DNA of 28,674 bases from a virus, in IMG/VR virus record IMGVR_UViG_3300049027_000046, positions 1 to 28,674 of that record; one strand, 5' to 3'. The position numbers and the translations under genes are program-made. Below the pieces are notes generated by a model, which was not told the origin of the DNA, ran no database searches, and saw only the letters and a program-made list of their open reading frames with translations. Below are positions 1 through 7,092 of this stretch, piece by piece (the first letter of the stretch is position 1; each line of letters begins with the position of its first letter).

Positions 1-39
1 GCGGGGCGGTATCGAGCCGTACCACGCCCTAGGAAATAG
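1..39 (+). CDS. possible 3' end of an upstream gene
   Basis: Frame 1 is open from the window edge to a TAG at 37-39, giving 12 residues that end in RPRK. The stop is directly followed by the ATG of the next gene, the tight spacing seen elsewhere in this block, and the AAATAG-ATG junction resembles the one before the portal gene. The fragment is too short to assign any function, and an open frame of this length could occur by chance. Confidence 0.3.
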   Translation, partial: AGRYRAVPRPRK

Positions 40-501
40 ATGCCAAAATGCCCAAGTGACTGCAAATTGTTGTCGCACAATACTTTACACCAAATTTCGC
101 CAGAGCCGGTGTTCCACGTGAAACGCTCGAAGCCCTTGACTGGCATGGGTTTTGTGCCCATACGTAAAACCATGAATCGACCGCTTTTACCCGCGACTCG
201 CCCCGCCAACGTGCGGGGCTTCGGAGATGCCGATGGCGCCGTCATCGCGCACGCCGGCCGCTACTCGCGCGAGTGTGTGTTGCTCGCGTTCGAGATGATC
301 GGCGGCGTTGAACGCATGGCTTCGTGGGCTGACCGGAATCCTGAGCTCTTTTATACTCGGCTCTTTACCAAGGTCATCACGCGGGAAGTGGAAGTGAACG
401 CCGGGCAGGGGATTGAGGATTTGCTTGCGTTGCTGGACCGCGGTGGGCATCCTGATAACACATCACACCCCACTTTAGATGCGGAGATCATCGATGAATG
501 A
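40..501 (+). CDS. putative terminase small subunit-like protein
   Basis: 153 residues if started at ATG 40, which has AGGA at 31-34 at good spacing. The C-terminal 85 residues form a helical segment of the type GGVERMASWADRNPELFYTR followed by a short lysine/valine stretch and an acidic end; this resembles conserved phage proteins often annotated as small terminase or terminase-associated. The first 45 residues are odd: AT-richer than the neighbours, with two cysteines and no clear domain, so ATG 145 or ATG 172 remain possible starts though neither has a good ribosome site. In a P22-type genome the small terminase recognises DNA for packaging and normally sits next to the large subunit; here a lysis cassette separates them. 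The family call is from memory of similar proteins; the reading frame itself is well supported by the overlap with the next gene. Confidence 0.5.
   Translation: MPKCPSDCKLLSHNTLHQISPEPVFHVKRSKPLTGMGFVPIRKTMNRPLLPATRPANVRGFGDADGAVIAHAGRYSRECVLLAFEMIGGVERMASWADRNPELFYTRLFTKVITREVEVNAGQGIEDLLALLDRGGHPDNTSHPTLDAEIIDE
200..219 (+). other. perfect inverted repeat inside the small-terminase-like gene
   Basis: GCCCCGC and GCGGGGC form a 7-bp all-GC stem around the 6-nt loop CAACGT. It lacks a following T tract, so it is a poor terminator. It lies inside the frame of the small-terminase-like gene and could be an mRNA structure, a protein-binding site, or chance in GC-rich DNA. Confidence 0.4.
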
Positions 502-826
502 GGGACAGTCCAGCCAGCAAGAGCAAGCCGACGCGGATGACCGCACGTTTCAGGATGCGGTTGCCGGGCAAGCCAGCGATGCGAAGCCCGTAATGCGTCA
601 GGGCGAAGAGATCGGCGGCCCCACGGCCGCGCTCGATCAGGAACACATCCTACAATACTTCCGGTATGAGCATCTGCCGGCGCATCTGCAAGAGATCTCG
701 CGGCCGTTCGGTGAGCTCGCGCAGAACGTGATTATGAAGCAGCCGCGCAACCCTGAGCGGTCGGTTGCGCTGCGAAAGTTGCTCGAATCGAAGGATGCCG
801 CCGTCCGCGCGGCGCTCGCACAATAA
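494..826 (+). CDS. Acb2/Tad1 hook-domain-like protein (candidate cyclic-nucleotide sponge)
   Basis: 110 residues from ATG 494, chosen because GGAG at 483-486 sits 7 nt upstream; an in-frame ATG at 479 lacks this. It overlaps the previous stop by 8 nt. The N-terminal half is polar and Gln/Asp-rich, probably disordered. The C-terminal 60 residues match the pattern of the Acb2/Tad1 hook family as I know it: an aromatic-Tyr-His start (YFRYEHLP), helix, ELAQ, then PRNPERSVALRKLLESKDAA and a final short helix. Known members bind cyclic di- and trinucleotides or gcADPR and neutralise CBASS or Thoeris defence in the host cytoplasm. Many phage relatives of this form are uncharacterised, so ligand binding here is inference. 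Its place beside structural and lysis genes means it may be expressed late, or be a structural/regulatory derivative of the fold. Confidence 0.55.
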   Translation: MNEGQSSQQEQADADDRTFQDAVAGQASDAKPVMRQGEEIGGPTAALDQEHILQYFRYEHLPAHLQEISRPFGELAQNVIMKQPRNPERSVALRKLLESKDAAVRAALAQ

Positions 827-849
827 CCCAATAACAGGAGCCGGCTACC

Positions 850-1011
850 ATGGGCATACTCTCACTACTCGTCATCCTCATCGTAGCCGGCATTCTGGTT
901 TGGGCGATCCAGACCTACCTGCCGATTGCTCAACCGTTCAAGGGGCTCGCGATCTTCGTTGTCATCCTGATCGCGTGCTACTTCCTGCTCAAAGCAGCCG
1001 GCATCGCGTGA
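850..1011 (+). CDS. small two-helix membrane protein (Thivi_2564-like), possible holin partner
   Basis: 53 residues, ATG 850 preceded by CAGGAG at 836-841 at 8 nt. Almost the whole protein is two hydrophobic helices: residues 3-20 (LLVILIVAGILVWAI) and 31-49 (LAIFVVILIACYFLLKAAG), joined by a short polar turn with TYLPIAQPFK. Size and pattern resemble the small 'Thivi_2564' membrane proteins found in bacteria and phages. Two membrane passes and position directly before lysis genes allow a class II holin or antiholin role, but this is inference from context. It overlaps the next gene by 4 nt (GTGA). An overlapping longer frame that begins at 765 is a shadow of this gene and of the gene before it. 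Confidence 0.72.
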   Translation: MGILSLLVILIVAGILVWAIQTYLPIAQPFKGLAIFVVILIACYFLLKAAGIA

Positions 1012-1418
1012 ATGAAATCACGCAGCTGACGCAGCGCAACGCGCTGGTAGTGTTACTGTTAGTCGCAGTAATTCTATCAGCGTTTGCGTTTGTGATTTGG
1101 CTGTTGCTGCGCAACCGAGCTGAGATCAAAGACTTTATGACCGACTTCCCGACGCAGGGCGGCGGCGTGGTTGTAGCTCTCACACTCATCTTTTTCACTG
1201 GGCTTGTTGTCATCGTACGGCTTGCGCTCGGTGTCGAATTCCCCGATGGCTATGAAACGTGGATTTGGGCGCTGATCGCTCTAGCCGGTGTTACCACTGC
1301 CGGCATGATCGGTAAGCGCGCTACGGACTTCAGGTACAAGGAAGCCGGCCGAAGCCCCAGCCCGGTTACTGTGCAGGCGCCATCCACTGTTACGGTTGAA
1401 GAAAAAGAGGTTGGATGA
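1008..1418 (+). CDS. three-helix membrane protein, putative holin
   Basis: 136 residues from GTG 1008; the GTGA overlap with the preceding stop makes this the natural start, with translation probably coupled because no strong ribosome site is present. The frame is open further upstream but that part overlaps two real genes. Three membrane segments are visible, roughly residues 12-32, 47-70 and 80-98, then a polar C-terminal tail rich in Pro, Val, Thr and Glu (residues 105-136). Class I holins have three membrane helices, and this gene precedes a spanin-like and an endolysin gene, so holin is the best guess. No family-specific motif was recognised. Ends with an ATGA overlap to the next gene. 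Confidence 0.6.
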   Translation: MNEITQLTQRNALVVLLLVAVILSAFAFVIWLLLRNRAEIKDFMTDFPTQGGGVVVALTLIFFTGLVVIVRLALGVEFPDGYETWIWALIALAGVTTAGMIGKRATDFRYKEAGRSPSPVTVQAPSTVTVEEKEVG

Positions 1419-1990
1419 TCCCGCGGAAAGCCTACTGGATCGGCGGCGGTGTTGTAGCTCTCATTTTAGCCATTTCTCTTTGGTTCGCAGCTCATAACGC
1501 ACGGATCCGGCGCGAAGCCGTTGCCAAGGCAGCGACCGAGCGGTTGGTAAAGGAACGCCAGCGCGTTGACTCAGTTAACGTTGTGCTGCGCGATTCCTTG
1601 CGTATCGAGCGCGTGCGCACAGATACGGTCAAGATCGTGATTACGGCCGCGGCTGAGAATTACCAGCGCGAGCGGGGCAAGGTGGATCTAGCTGCGCCAC
1701 AGCCTGCAGGCGTGCCGGCCGGGCATGTAGTCGTGCCGGTCAGCTACGTGCAGGCAGCGGATTCCGTGGCGAAGCTGGTTCCTGTGCTCACCAATCGCAT
1801 CGAGAGCGAGCGCATCACGTACGAAGCGCGCATCGATGGGTTGGTTCGAGCTGACAGCCTGAGCCGCGCGATCAATGAGCAGTTGCGGATCCAGATAAAA
1901 GCGGCCGGGCCGGGCGTAACAGGCCGCTTGAAGTGGGCGGGGGTTGGGGCATTGGTTACACTTGGAGCTGTCGCAATCCTGAAAAACTGA
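1415..1990 (+). CDS. membrane-anchored coiled-coil protein, putative spanin (Rz-like)
   Basis: 191 residues, ATG 1415 in an ATGA overlap with the holin-like gene. Residues 8-26 form one N-terminal membrane anchor, followed by a basic and then long charged helical region (residues 28-90) with heptad-like spacing, a Pro/Val-rich centre (95-112), a second charged helix (115-165), and a hydrophobic C-terminal segment (about 172-188, VGALVTLGAVAIL). The N-terminal anchor plus periplasmic coiled coil is the layout of an i-spanin, which joins inner and outer membranes in the last step of Gram-negative lysis. A second hydrophobic segment at the C-terminus is unusual for Rz and might make this a unimolecular spanin-like or a different membrane protein. 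No Rz1-type lipobox was seen. Confidence 0.5.
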   Translation: MIPRKAYWIGGGVVALILAISLWFAAHNARIRREAVAKAATERLVKERQRVDSVNVVLRDSLRIERVRTDTVKIVITAAAENYQRERGKVDLAAPQPAGVPAGHVVVPVSYVQAADSVAKLVPVLTNRIESERITYEARIDGLVRADSLSRAINEQLRIQIKAAGPGVTGRLKWAGVGALVTLGAVAILKN

Positions 1991-1997
1991 GGCTCAT

Positions 1998-2702
1998 ATG
2001 AAAGTACGGTGCACAGCTAACGCGTTGGTCATCCGAGCGCTGCCGGGCGGTGTGGATGTGAGTAAGCGGCTAAAGCGCGGGCAGATTGCAACAGCTGTCG
2101 GCATGTCGTTCGATGAAAACTGGCTTTACATCACTAACGATGAGCTCGCAGGCTGGGCATCGCGGCAGTATCTCGAAGAGGTTTCCGAAGATGAGCCCGA
2201 TTCCATCAAGCCCCGCTGGATCGGCGCGCATGAAAACAATTTCCGCACTGGCCGGCACAACGACATGAAGCCTGACATGATCGTGATTCACGTCATCGAA
2301 GGCACGTTGAAGAGCTGCGACAACTGGTTTAACAACGGCGATGCCGGCGTCAGCGCTCATTACGGTATTGGGCTAAGGCGCGAGCTGCATCAGTACGTGC
2401 GCGAAGAGGATACCGCATACCACGCCGGCCGCGTGCAGGGCGCAACAGCTCCATTGGTCAAAGAGCGCAATCTTAACCCGAATTACTACAGCATCGGAAT
2501 CGAGCACGAAGGCACGGCAACTAGCGAGTGGCCGGATACGATGTACGAAGATAGCGCGCGGCTGGTTGCTGACATCGCGAAGCGACACAACATCCCGCTC
2601 GACCGCAGACACGTGGTTGAGCATCACGAAATCTACGCGCCGAAATCATGTCCCGGCCGCGGTGACGTAGATCGTATTGTAAAGATGGCGCGGGCACTTT
2701 AG
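1998..2702 (+). CDS. endolysin: SH3-like domain plus N-acetylmuramoyl-L-alanine amidase (Amidase_2)
   Basis: 234 residues, ATG 1998. Residues 1-62 resemble a bacterial SH3 cell-wall-binding domain (VIRALPGGVD, WLYITND, GWASRQYLE). Residues 85-230 are an Amidase_2/T7-lysozyme-type zinc amidase: IVIHVIEG gives the first zinc ligand H98, ISAHY-like GVSAHYGIG follows, then SIGIEHEG, and HHEIYAPKSCPG supplies H209 and C218. This enzyme cuts the amide bond between N-acetylmuramic acid and L-alanine in peptidoglycan. The SH3-first order is the reverse of many endolysins. No signal peptide is visible, so release through a holin from the neighbouring membrane genes is expected. In T7 such an amidase also inhibits RNA polymerase, but nothing here shows that role. 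Confidence 0.9.
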   Translation: MKVRCTANALVIRALPGGVDVSKRLKRGQIATAVGMSFDENWLYITNDELAGWASRQYLEEVSEDEPDSIKPRWIGAHENNFRTGRHNDMKPDMIVIHVIEGTLKSCDNWFNNGDAGVSAHYGIGLRRELHQYVREEDTAYHAGRVQGATAPLVKERNLNPNYYSIGIEHEGTATSEWPDTMYEDSARLVADIAKRHNIPLDRRHVVEHHEIYAPKSCPGRGDVDRIVKMARAL

Positions 2703-2710
2703 GGGGAAGA

Positions 2711-2863
2711 ATGGCTAAGAACAAAGATAAGGATGCTGACCGGGGCAAGGGCGCACAGTCAGGCATCGAAAAGACGGTGCGGAAAACGCAGAAGGGCGGC
2801 GGCAAAAAGAACGGCGGCAAGTCAGGAACAGGCGGCGCATCACGAAGCGGGATCCGCAAGTAG
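2711..2863 (+). CDS. 50-residue Lys/Gly-rich basic protein
   Basis: ATG 2711 preceded by AGGGGGAAG at 2701-2709, a very strong ribosome site, encodes 50 residues that are almost entirely Lys, Gly, Arg, Ser, Asp and Thr, with blocks such as KGGGKKNGG. No hydrophobic core is possible, so it is probably disordered and nucleic-acid-binding or a flexible partner. Its stop TAG shares one base with the GTG start of the next gene (TAGTG), which ties its translation to the proteasome-like gene. I do not recognise a family. The strong ribosome site and exact junctions argue that it is real despite its size and low complexity. Confidence 0.65.
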   Translation: MAKNKDKDADRGKGAQSGIEKTVRKTQKGGGKKNGGKSGTGGASRSGIRK

Positions 2864-3291
2864 TGACTGTCATCGCTTGGGACGGCGCAACGCTCGCCGC
2901 AGACAAACGCGCTGAGAACAGCGGTCACGCTTACAGCGTTACCAAGATCTTTGACTGTGGCGATGCGTTGGTCGGAGTTTGTGGGCATTTTGCACGTGGC
3001 TTAGCCATGATGCAGTGGTGGAAAGACGGCCGCGATCCTGCGAAATTTCCGGAAGAGCGCGATGGCGACTGGGCAACATTGCTGGTTGTGCATCGCTCAG
3101 GGCTAATCGAGCGCTTCGAGTCGCGTCCAACACCCATTCCGGTTGAGGCACCTTTCCACGCTGCCGGCAGCGGCCGTGATTTCGCAATCATGGCGATGCA
3201 TCTAGGTCACGATGCTGTGAAGGCTGTTGAGTTAACATGCGAGTTAACTGTTGAATGTGGAAACGGCGTTGACTCGTTGAGGTTTGAATGA
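2863..3291 (+). CDS. proteasome beta/HslV-like Ntn-hydrolase
   Basis: 142 residues from GTG 2863. After removal of the initiator Met the protein would begin with Thr (MTVIAWDG), the N-terminal nucleophile of the proteasome/HslV superfamily. Further matches: LAADKRA gives an Asp at residue 14 (equivalent to proteasome D17), VTKIF gives Lys 28 (equivalent to K33), followed by the glycine-rich VGVCGHFARG; the C-terminal helix DFAIMAMHLGHDAVKAVELT and CGNGVD fit the family. At 142 residues it is shorter than HslV (about 175). Proteasome-like proteins of this type occur in phage genomes, where substrates are unknown. It is translationally linked to the basic protein upstream and overlaps the terminase start (ATGA), so it is co-expressed with packaging and lysis genes. 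No ATPase partner is visible in the window. Confidence 0.8.
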   Translation: MTVIAWDGATLAADKRAENSGHAYSVTKIFDCGDALVGVCGHFARGLAMMQWWKDGRDPAKFPEERDGDWATLLVVHRSGLIERFESRPTPIPVEAPFHAAGSGRDFAIMAMHLGHDAVKAVELTCELTVECGNGVDSLRFE

Positions 3292-4949
3292 GCTCAGCAA
3301 ATGATCAGCGAACGTTAGAGCTGTTAACCAAGTATCGCGCAGATCTGAACGCCTACGCGCGAGACTGCCTTACCATTCGCGACAAGCAGGGAATGGTTGA
3401 GCGATTCCCCGGCTTCAATTCCGCTCAGAAATACACGCATTCGCAGCTCGAAGCGCAGCTGCAGCGCATCGGCAAGGTGCGCGCGCTAGTGCTGAAGGGC
3501 CGCCAGCAAGGCATCTCGACTTACACAGCCATACGCTTCTATCGCCGCGCAACACTCTACCGCGGCACGAACGTTTACATCCTTTCGCACGAACAGCGCT
3601 CAGCTGATCAGCTATTCAAAATGGTTGATCGCTTCCAGACCAATAACCCCATCGCCCCGCATGTGGGCGTCAGCAACGTTAAAGAGCTTGTTTTCGACAA
3701 ATTAGACAGCTCCTACACTGTTGCAACTGCCGGCGCGAAAGCGGGCGGCCGTGGCGGTACTACGTCGCTGTTTCACGGCTCAGAAGCCGCGTATTGGGAA
3801 AATGCTGCAGACCACTTCTCTGCATCTGTGCAGACGGTGCCTGATGTTGAAGGTACTGAGATCATTTTGGAGTCAACCGCGGCCGGCGCGAGCGGTGAGT
3901 TTTACGAACGCTGGCAAGATGCAGTAGCGCAGCGCGGTGATTACATCCCGATTTTCGTTCCGTGGTTCTGGCAGGAAGAGTATGTGCGTAAAGTGCCTGA
4001 TGACTTCGAGCTCGAAACTGAGCCCGGCGACACAGGCATCAGTGAAAAAGAGTACGCGCAACTTTTCAACTTGCCAAATGAGCGCATGGCATGGCGGCGG
4101 GCTAAAGTTGCTGAGCTGCGCAGTGTGCAACGCTTCGATCAGGAATATCCCGGTTCGCCTGACATGGCGTTTCAGAGCGCGGATACAAAGAAGAGTTTCA
4201 TTCTTCCAATTCAAGTGCTGCGCGCACGCAAACGTAAAATCGAAACGTCTGCAGGTCCGCTGATCATCGGCGCGGATCCATCAGGACCGGGTAAAGATCG
4301 TTTCAGTGTTGCGTGGCGACGTGGATTCAAAGTTGAAAAAATCGAATACCGGCAAATGCCGGAAACGAACGAAGCCGTGCACTGGCTACGCTCGATCATC
4401 GATGATGATCAACCTGACCGGATGTTTATTGATCTCGGTAACATCGGGCATGCCATCGTATCGTTGCTGAAAGCGATTGAAGAATTAACGCCGGATGGCC
4501 GTCGCTACGCGGAAATCGTACGTGGCATTAACTTCGGATCTCCAAGCCAAGCGAAGATGGCGCGGCCGAAGGTTCCCGGCCCGAAAAACCGCCGCGCAGA
4601 GATGTGGGACCGCTCGCGAGAGTGGCTAGATCTCGAAGAGGGAGTGAGCGTTCCGGACTTAGACATGCTGCAGGCTGATGCGACCGCGCCACGCATTAAA
4701 CCGTTGCTCAACAACGATTTCCTCATCGAGAGCAAGGATGAAATGCGCAAGCGCGGGGTACGCTCGCCTGACCTGTGGGATTCCGTGGTGTTGACATTCG
4801 CTGAGCTCGAAAGGATAGTTTCGGGGGTAAAGGGCGCCAAAACGCCGCGTAAATCGAGCAACGGTCAGAAGATGCCAGCTGGCACGCGTACTGCGCCGAA
4901 ATCGCCGGTAACACTACCGGGCGGCACTGACTCATGGATGGGTTTGTGA
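3288..4949 (+). CDS. terL: terminase large subunit (TerL)
   Basis: 553 residues, ATG 3288 in an ATGA overlap. The N-terminal ATPase has a Walker A-type motif KGRQQGIST at residues 70-78, a Walker B-type region LFHGSEAAYW at 161-170 and a coupling motif ESTAAG at 195-200. The C-terminal RNase H-fold nuclease begins at IIGADPSG with D330, has the second acidic site at D382 (FIDLG) and the third near D495/D498 in SPDLWDSVVLTFA. These are the acidic positions expected of phage headful nucleases. The protein pumps DNA through the portal into the prohead and cuts the concatemer. Length fits the family, and no frameshift is seen. The Walker B region shows Ser-Glu rather than Asp-Glu, a variation found in related terminases. 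Confidence 0.93.
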   Translation: MSSANDQRTLELLTKYRADLNAYARDCLTIRDKQGMVERFPGFNSAQKYTHSQLEAQLQRIGKVRALVLKGRQQGISTYTAIRFYRRATLYRGTNVYILSHEQRSADQLFKMVDRFQTNNPIAPHVGVSNVKELVFDKLDSSYTVATAGAKAGGRGGTTSLFHGSEAAYWENAADHFSASVQTVPDVEGTEIILESTAAGASGEFYERWQDAVAQRGDYIPIFVPWFWQEEYVRKVPDDFELETEPGDTGISEKEYAQLFNLPNERMAWRRAKVAELRSVQRFDQEYPGSPDMAFQSADTKKSFILPIQVLRARKRKIETSAGPLIIGADPSGPGKDRFSVAWRRGFKVEKIEYRQMPETNEAVHWLRSIIDDDQPDRMFIDLGNIGHAIVSLLKAIEELTPDGRRYAEIVRGINFGSPSQAKMARPKVPGPKNRRAEMWDRSREWLDLEEGVSVPDLDMLQADATAPRIKPLLNNDFLIESKDEMRKRGVRSPDLWDSVVLTFAELERIVSGVKGAKTPRKSSNGQKMPAGTRTAPKSPVTLPGGTDSWMGL

Positions 4950-4954
4950 AATAG

Positions 4955-7090
4955 ATGGCTACCAAAGTTGAATTAGCCGGCCCTTCAGTCGCCGGGATTC
5001 TCACTGAACCGTCAACGAACGGTGACAGCGATGAGAAGCCAGCGAAGCGGAAGCGCGAGAAAAATCCGCCGAAGCCGACGCCGCCCAGCGATTTTGAAGA
5101 TGAGCAGGAATTTCTGCGCTACATGCGCACCACGTATGACAAGGATCTCGAAGCGGATCAACAGAACCGCAAAGAGATGACATCCGATGCGCGCTTTGTA
5201 GCCGGCGATCAGTGGGACCATGCTGTAAAACAACGCCGGGATAGCGCGAGCAAACCAACACTCACAATCAACAGACTGCCGGCATACGTCGCACAGCTGG
5301 TTGGGAATCGCCGGCTAAACGATGTAGGTATCAAAGTCATTCCGGACATGGGTGGCACTAAGCAGGTTGCCAACATCCGTGAAGGGCTCATCCGCAGCAT
5401 TCAAAAAATCTCGCGAGCTCAATACGCTTATGATAAGGCGTTCGAGCAGCAAGTCATCGGTGGGCTTGGTAACTTCCAAGTGCACCTAGACTATGCACAC
5501 GATGACGTGTTCGAGCAGGATATCCGCATCGTGGCGATTCCCAACCCCTTAGCCGTTGTGTGGGATCAGAACAGCGTAGAACCTAGCGGCGCGGATGCGC
5601 ACCACGTGTTTGTTACTGATCGCATGTCACGGCGCGACTTCAAAAAGAAGTATCCGGAAACAAATGCTGCAGACTGGGCGACCGGCACGGAAACCACGCG
5701 TCATTTCGGATGGGACACCGAAGATGCAGTGCAGGTAGTCAGCTTCTGGCGCATGCGCACGAAAAAGCGCGTTGTAGCTATGATGCAAGACAGCTCGGTG
5801 CAGGATGTGACGGATCTCGATGAAGAGGAATGGTTCGATCTGGTTGCGGAAGATTCGGCCGGCATGCCGATGATCCGCGAAGTAAACCGCCGTTACGCAC
5901 AAATGTACCTGTGCACGTCGCAGGATATTTTAGCCGGTCCGTATGATCTGCCCATCACGCGCGTTCCGGTGTTCCGCGTTCCCGGCTGGGAAATTCTCAT
6001 CGAAGGCGACCGCATCCGCTGGGGCTTGATCCGGTTCCTGCGCGATCCGCAGAAGCTGCACAATTACTGGCGCAGCACGATTGCTGAGAAGCTGGTTGGA
6101 GCTCCCAAGCAAAAATGGGTTGCCGCGGACACAGCTGTTGAAGGCCGCGAAGATGAATGGCGCCGCTCGCATCTGAGCGATGATCCGCTGTTGATCTACA
6201 ACGCCGATTCTGGCGCGCCGCCCAACCGTATGCCGCCGATGGAAATGGAAGCGGCTTTAATCGAGCAAGCCGGCATCGCTGCGCAGGACATTCGCGACGT
6301 GAGCAACATTCACGAAGCGTCAATGGGTCAAGCGTCTAATGAAGTCAGCGGCCGTGCAATTACTGCGCGGCAGCGCGTTGGAGAGCTGGGCACGGTCATC
6401 TATCAGGACAACCTAAACATCGCGATTGAGGAAGCCGGCAAGATCATCAATGAGCTGATTCCTTTCGTGTACGACACGCCGCGACTGATAAAGGTTCTCG
6501 GTCCGGATATGTTGACTGAAAAACAGGTGAAGGTTAACTACACGGAAGATCCTGAAAGCGTTGACATTACCGCTGGTAAGTACGCCGTCACAGTGACGAC
6601 TGGACCGAGCTACACCACGCGCCGCGTAGAAGCACGCGAAGAGATGATGAGCATGGTCAACGCAATGCCGAATACGATGGCAATCGCCGCTGACAAGATC
6701 GTTGAGGCACAGGATTGGCCGGGTAGTGATGAAATCGCACGCCGGCTGCGCTCGCAGCTTCCTGCCGGTATGATCGCGGCTGAAGATCTCACGGAAGAGG
6801 AACAGGCCGCGCAACAGCAACAGCAACAGTCAGCTGAGCAGCAACAGCAACTGCAGCAAATCGCTTTTGAGCTCGAAGTAGCTGAGAAAAAGGCGAAGAT
6901 TGCGCAGCTCGAAGCGCAAGCCGCTGAGTCGCAGGCACGCACGCAGGAATCACTTGCGCGCGCAGAACAAGCAAAGGCTCAGGCAGCTAGCCTGATCGCC
7001 GGCATCGAAACTGACCGCGTTTCGACCGCGGTACAGATCGCGGATTCACTAGAGCAATCCGCCAACATTGGCGCTAACCAAGGAACGTAA
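4955..7090 (+). CDS. portal protein (P22 gp1-like)
   Basis: 711 residues, close to the 725 of P22 gp1. ATG 4955 follows the terminase stop by 5 nt; the ribosome site is weak. Recognisable portal features include the N-terminal DKDLEADQQNRKEM and RFVAGDQWD segment, LTINRLPAYVAQLVGNRR, the FRVPGWE and RFLRDPQKLHNYWRS stretch of the stem/wing, and NEVSGRAITARQ near residue 465. The dodecameric portal forms the DNA entry vertex and attachment point for gp4/gp10-like tail proteins. The last 100 residues are a long Gln/Ala/Glu-rich helix (from about residue 610), matching the helical barrel tube that extends into the P22 capsid. Position between terminase and scaffold supports the call. Confidence 0.92.
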   Translation: MATKVELAGPSVAGILTEPSTNGDSDEKPAKRKREKNPPKPTPPSDFEDEQEFLRYMRTTYDKDLEADQQNRKEMTSDARFVAGDQWDHAVKQRRDSASKPTLTINRLPAYVAQLVGNRRLNDVGIKVIPDMGGTKQVANIREGLIRSIQKISRAQYAYDKAFEQQVIGGLGNFQVHLDYAHDDVFEQDIRIVAIPNPLAVVWDQNSVEPSGADAHHVFVTDRMSRRDFKKKYPETNAADWATGTETTRHFGWDTEDAVQVVSFWRMRTKKRVVAMMQDSSVQDVTDLDEEEWFDLVAEDSAGMPMIREVNRRYAQMYLCTSQDILAGPYDLPITRVPVFRVPGWEILIEGDRIRWGLIRFLRDPQKLHNYWRSTIAEKLVGAPKQKWVAADTAVEGREDEWRRSHLSDDPLLIYNADSGAPPNRMPPMEMEAALIEQAGIAAQDIRDVSNIHEASMGQASNEVSGRAITARQRVGELGTVIYQDNLNIAIEEAGKIINELIPFVYDTPRLIKVLGPDMLTEKQVKVNYTEDPESVDITAGKYAVTVTTGPSYTTRRVEAREEMMSMVNAMPNTMAIAADKIVEAQDWPGSDEIARRLRSQLPAGMIAAEDLTEEEQAAQQQQQQSAEQQQQLQQIAFELEVAEKKAKIAQLEAQAAESQARTQESLARAEQAKAQAASLIAGIETDRVSTAVQIADSLEQSANIGANQGT
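6811..6859 (+). repeat. CAA/CAG microsatellite encoding polyglutamine in the portal barrel
   Basis: Two blocks of alternating CAACAG/GCAACAG units (6811-6829 and 6839-6859) separated by a short TCAGCTGAG spacer encode Gln runs in the portal C-terminus. The mixed CAA/CAG use limits slippage but the tract is a likely length-variable site between relatives. Confidence 0.7.
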
Positions 7091-7092
7091 CC

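Noticed and set aside
136-164. TTGACT-17-CATACG as a plus-strand promoter
   Set aside because: The -10 box matches only three of six bases and the place may lie inside a coding frame; not enough support.
765-1007. Upstream extension of the holin-like gene to 765
   Set aside because: The extension is Arg/His/Ser-rich and overlaps two better-supported genes (the hook-like gene and the 53-residue membrane protein); GTG 1008 in a GTGA overlap explains the start.
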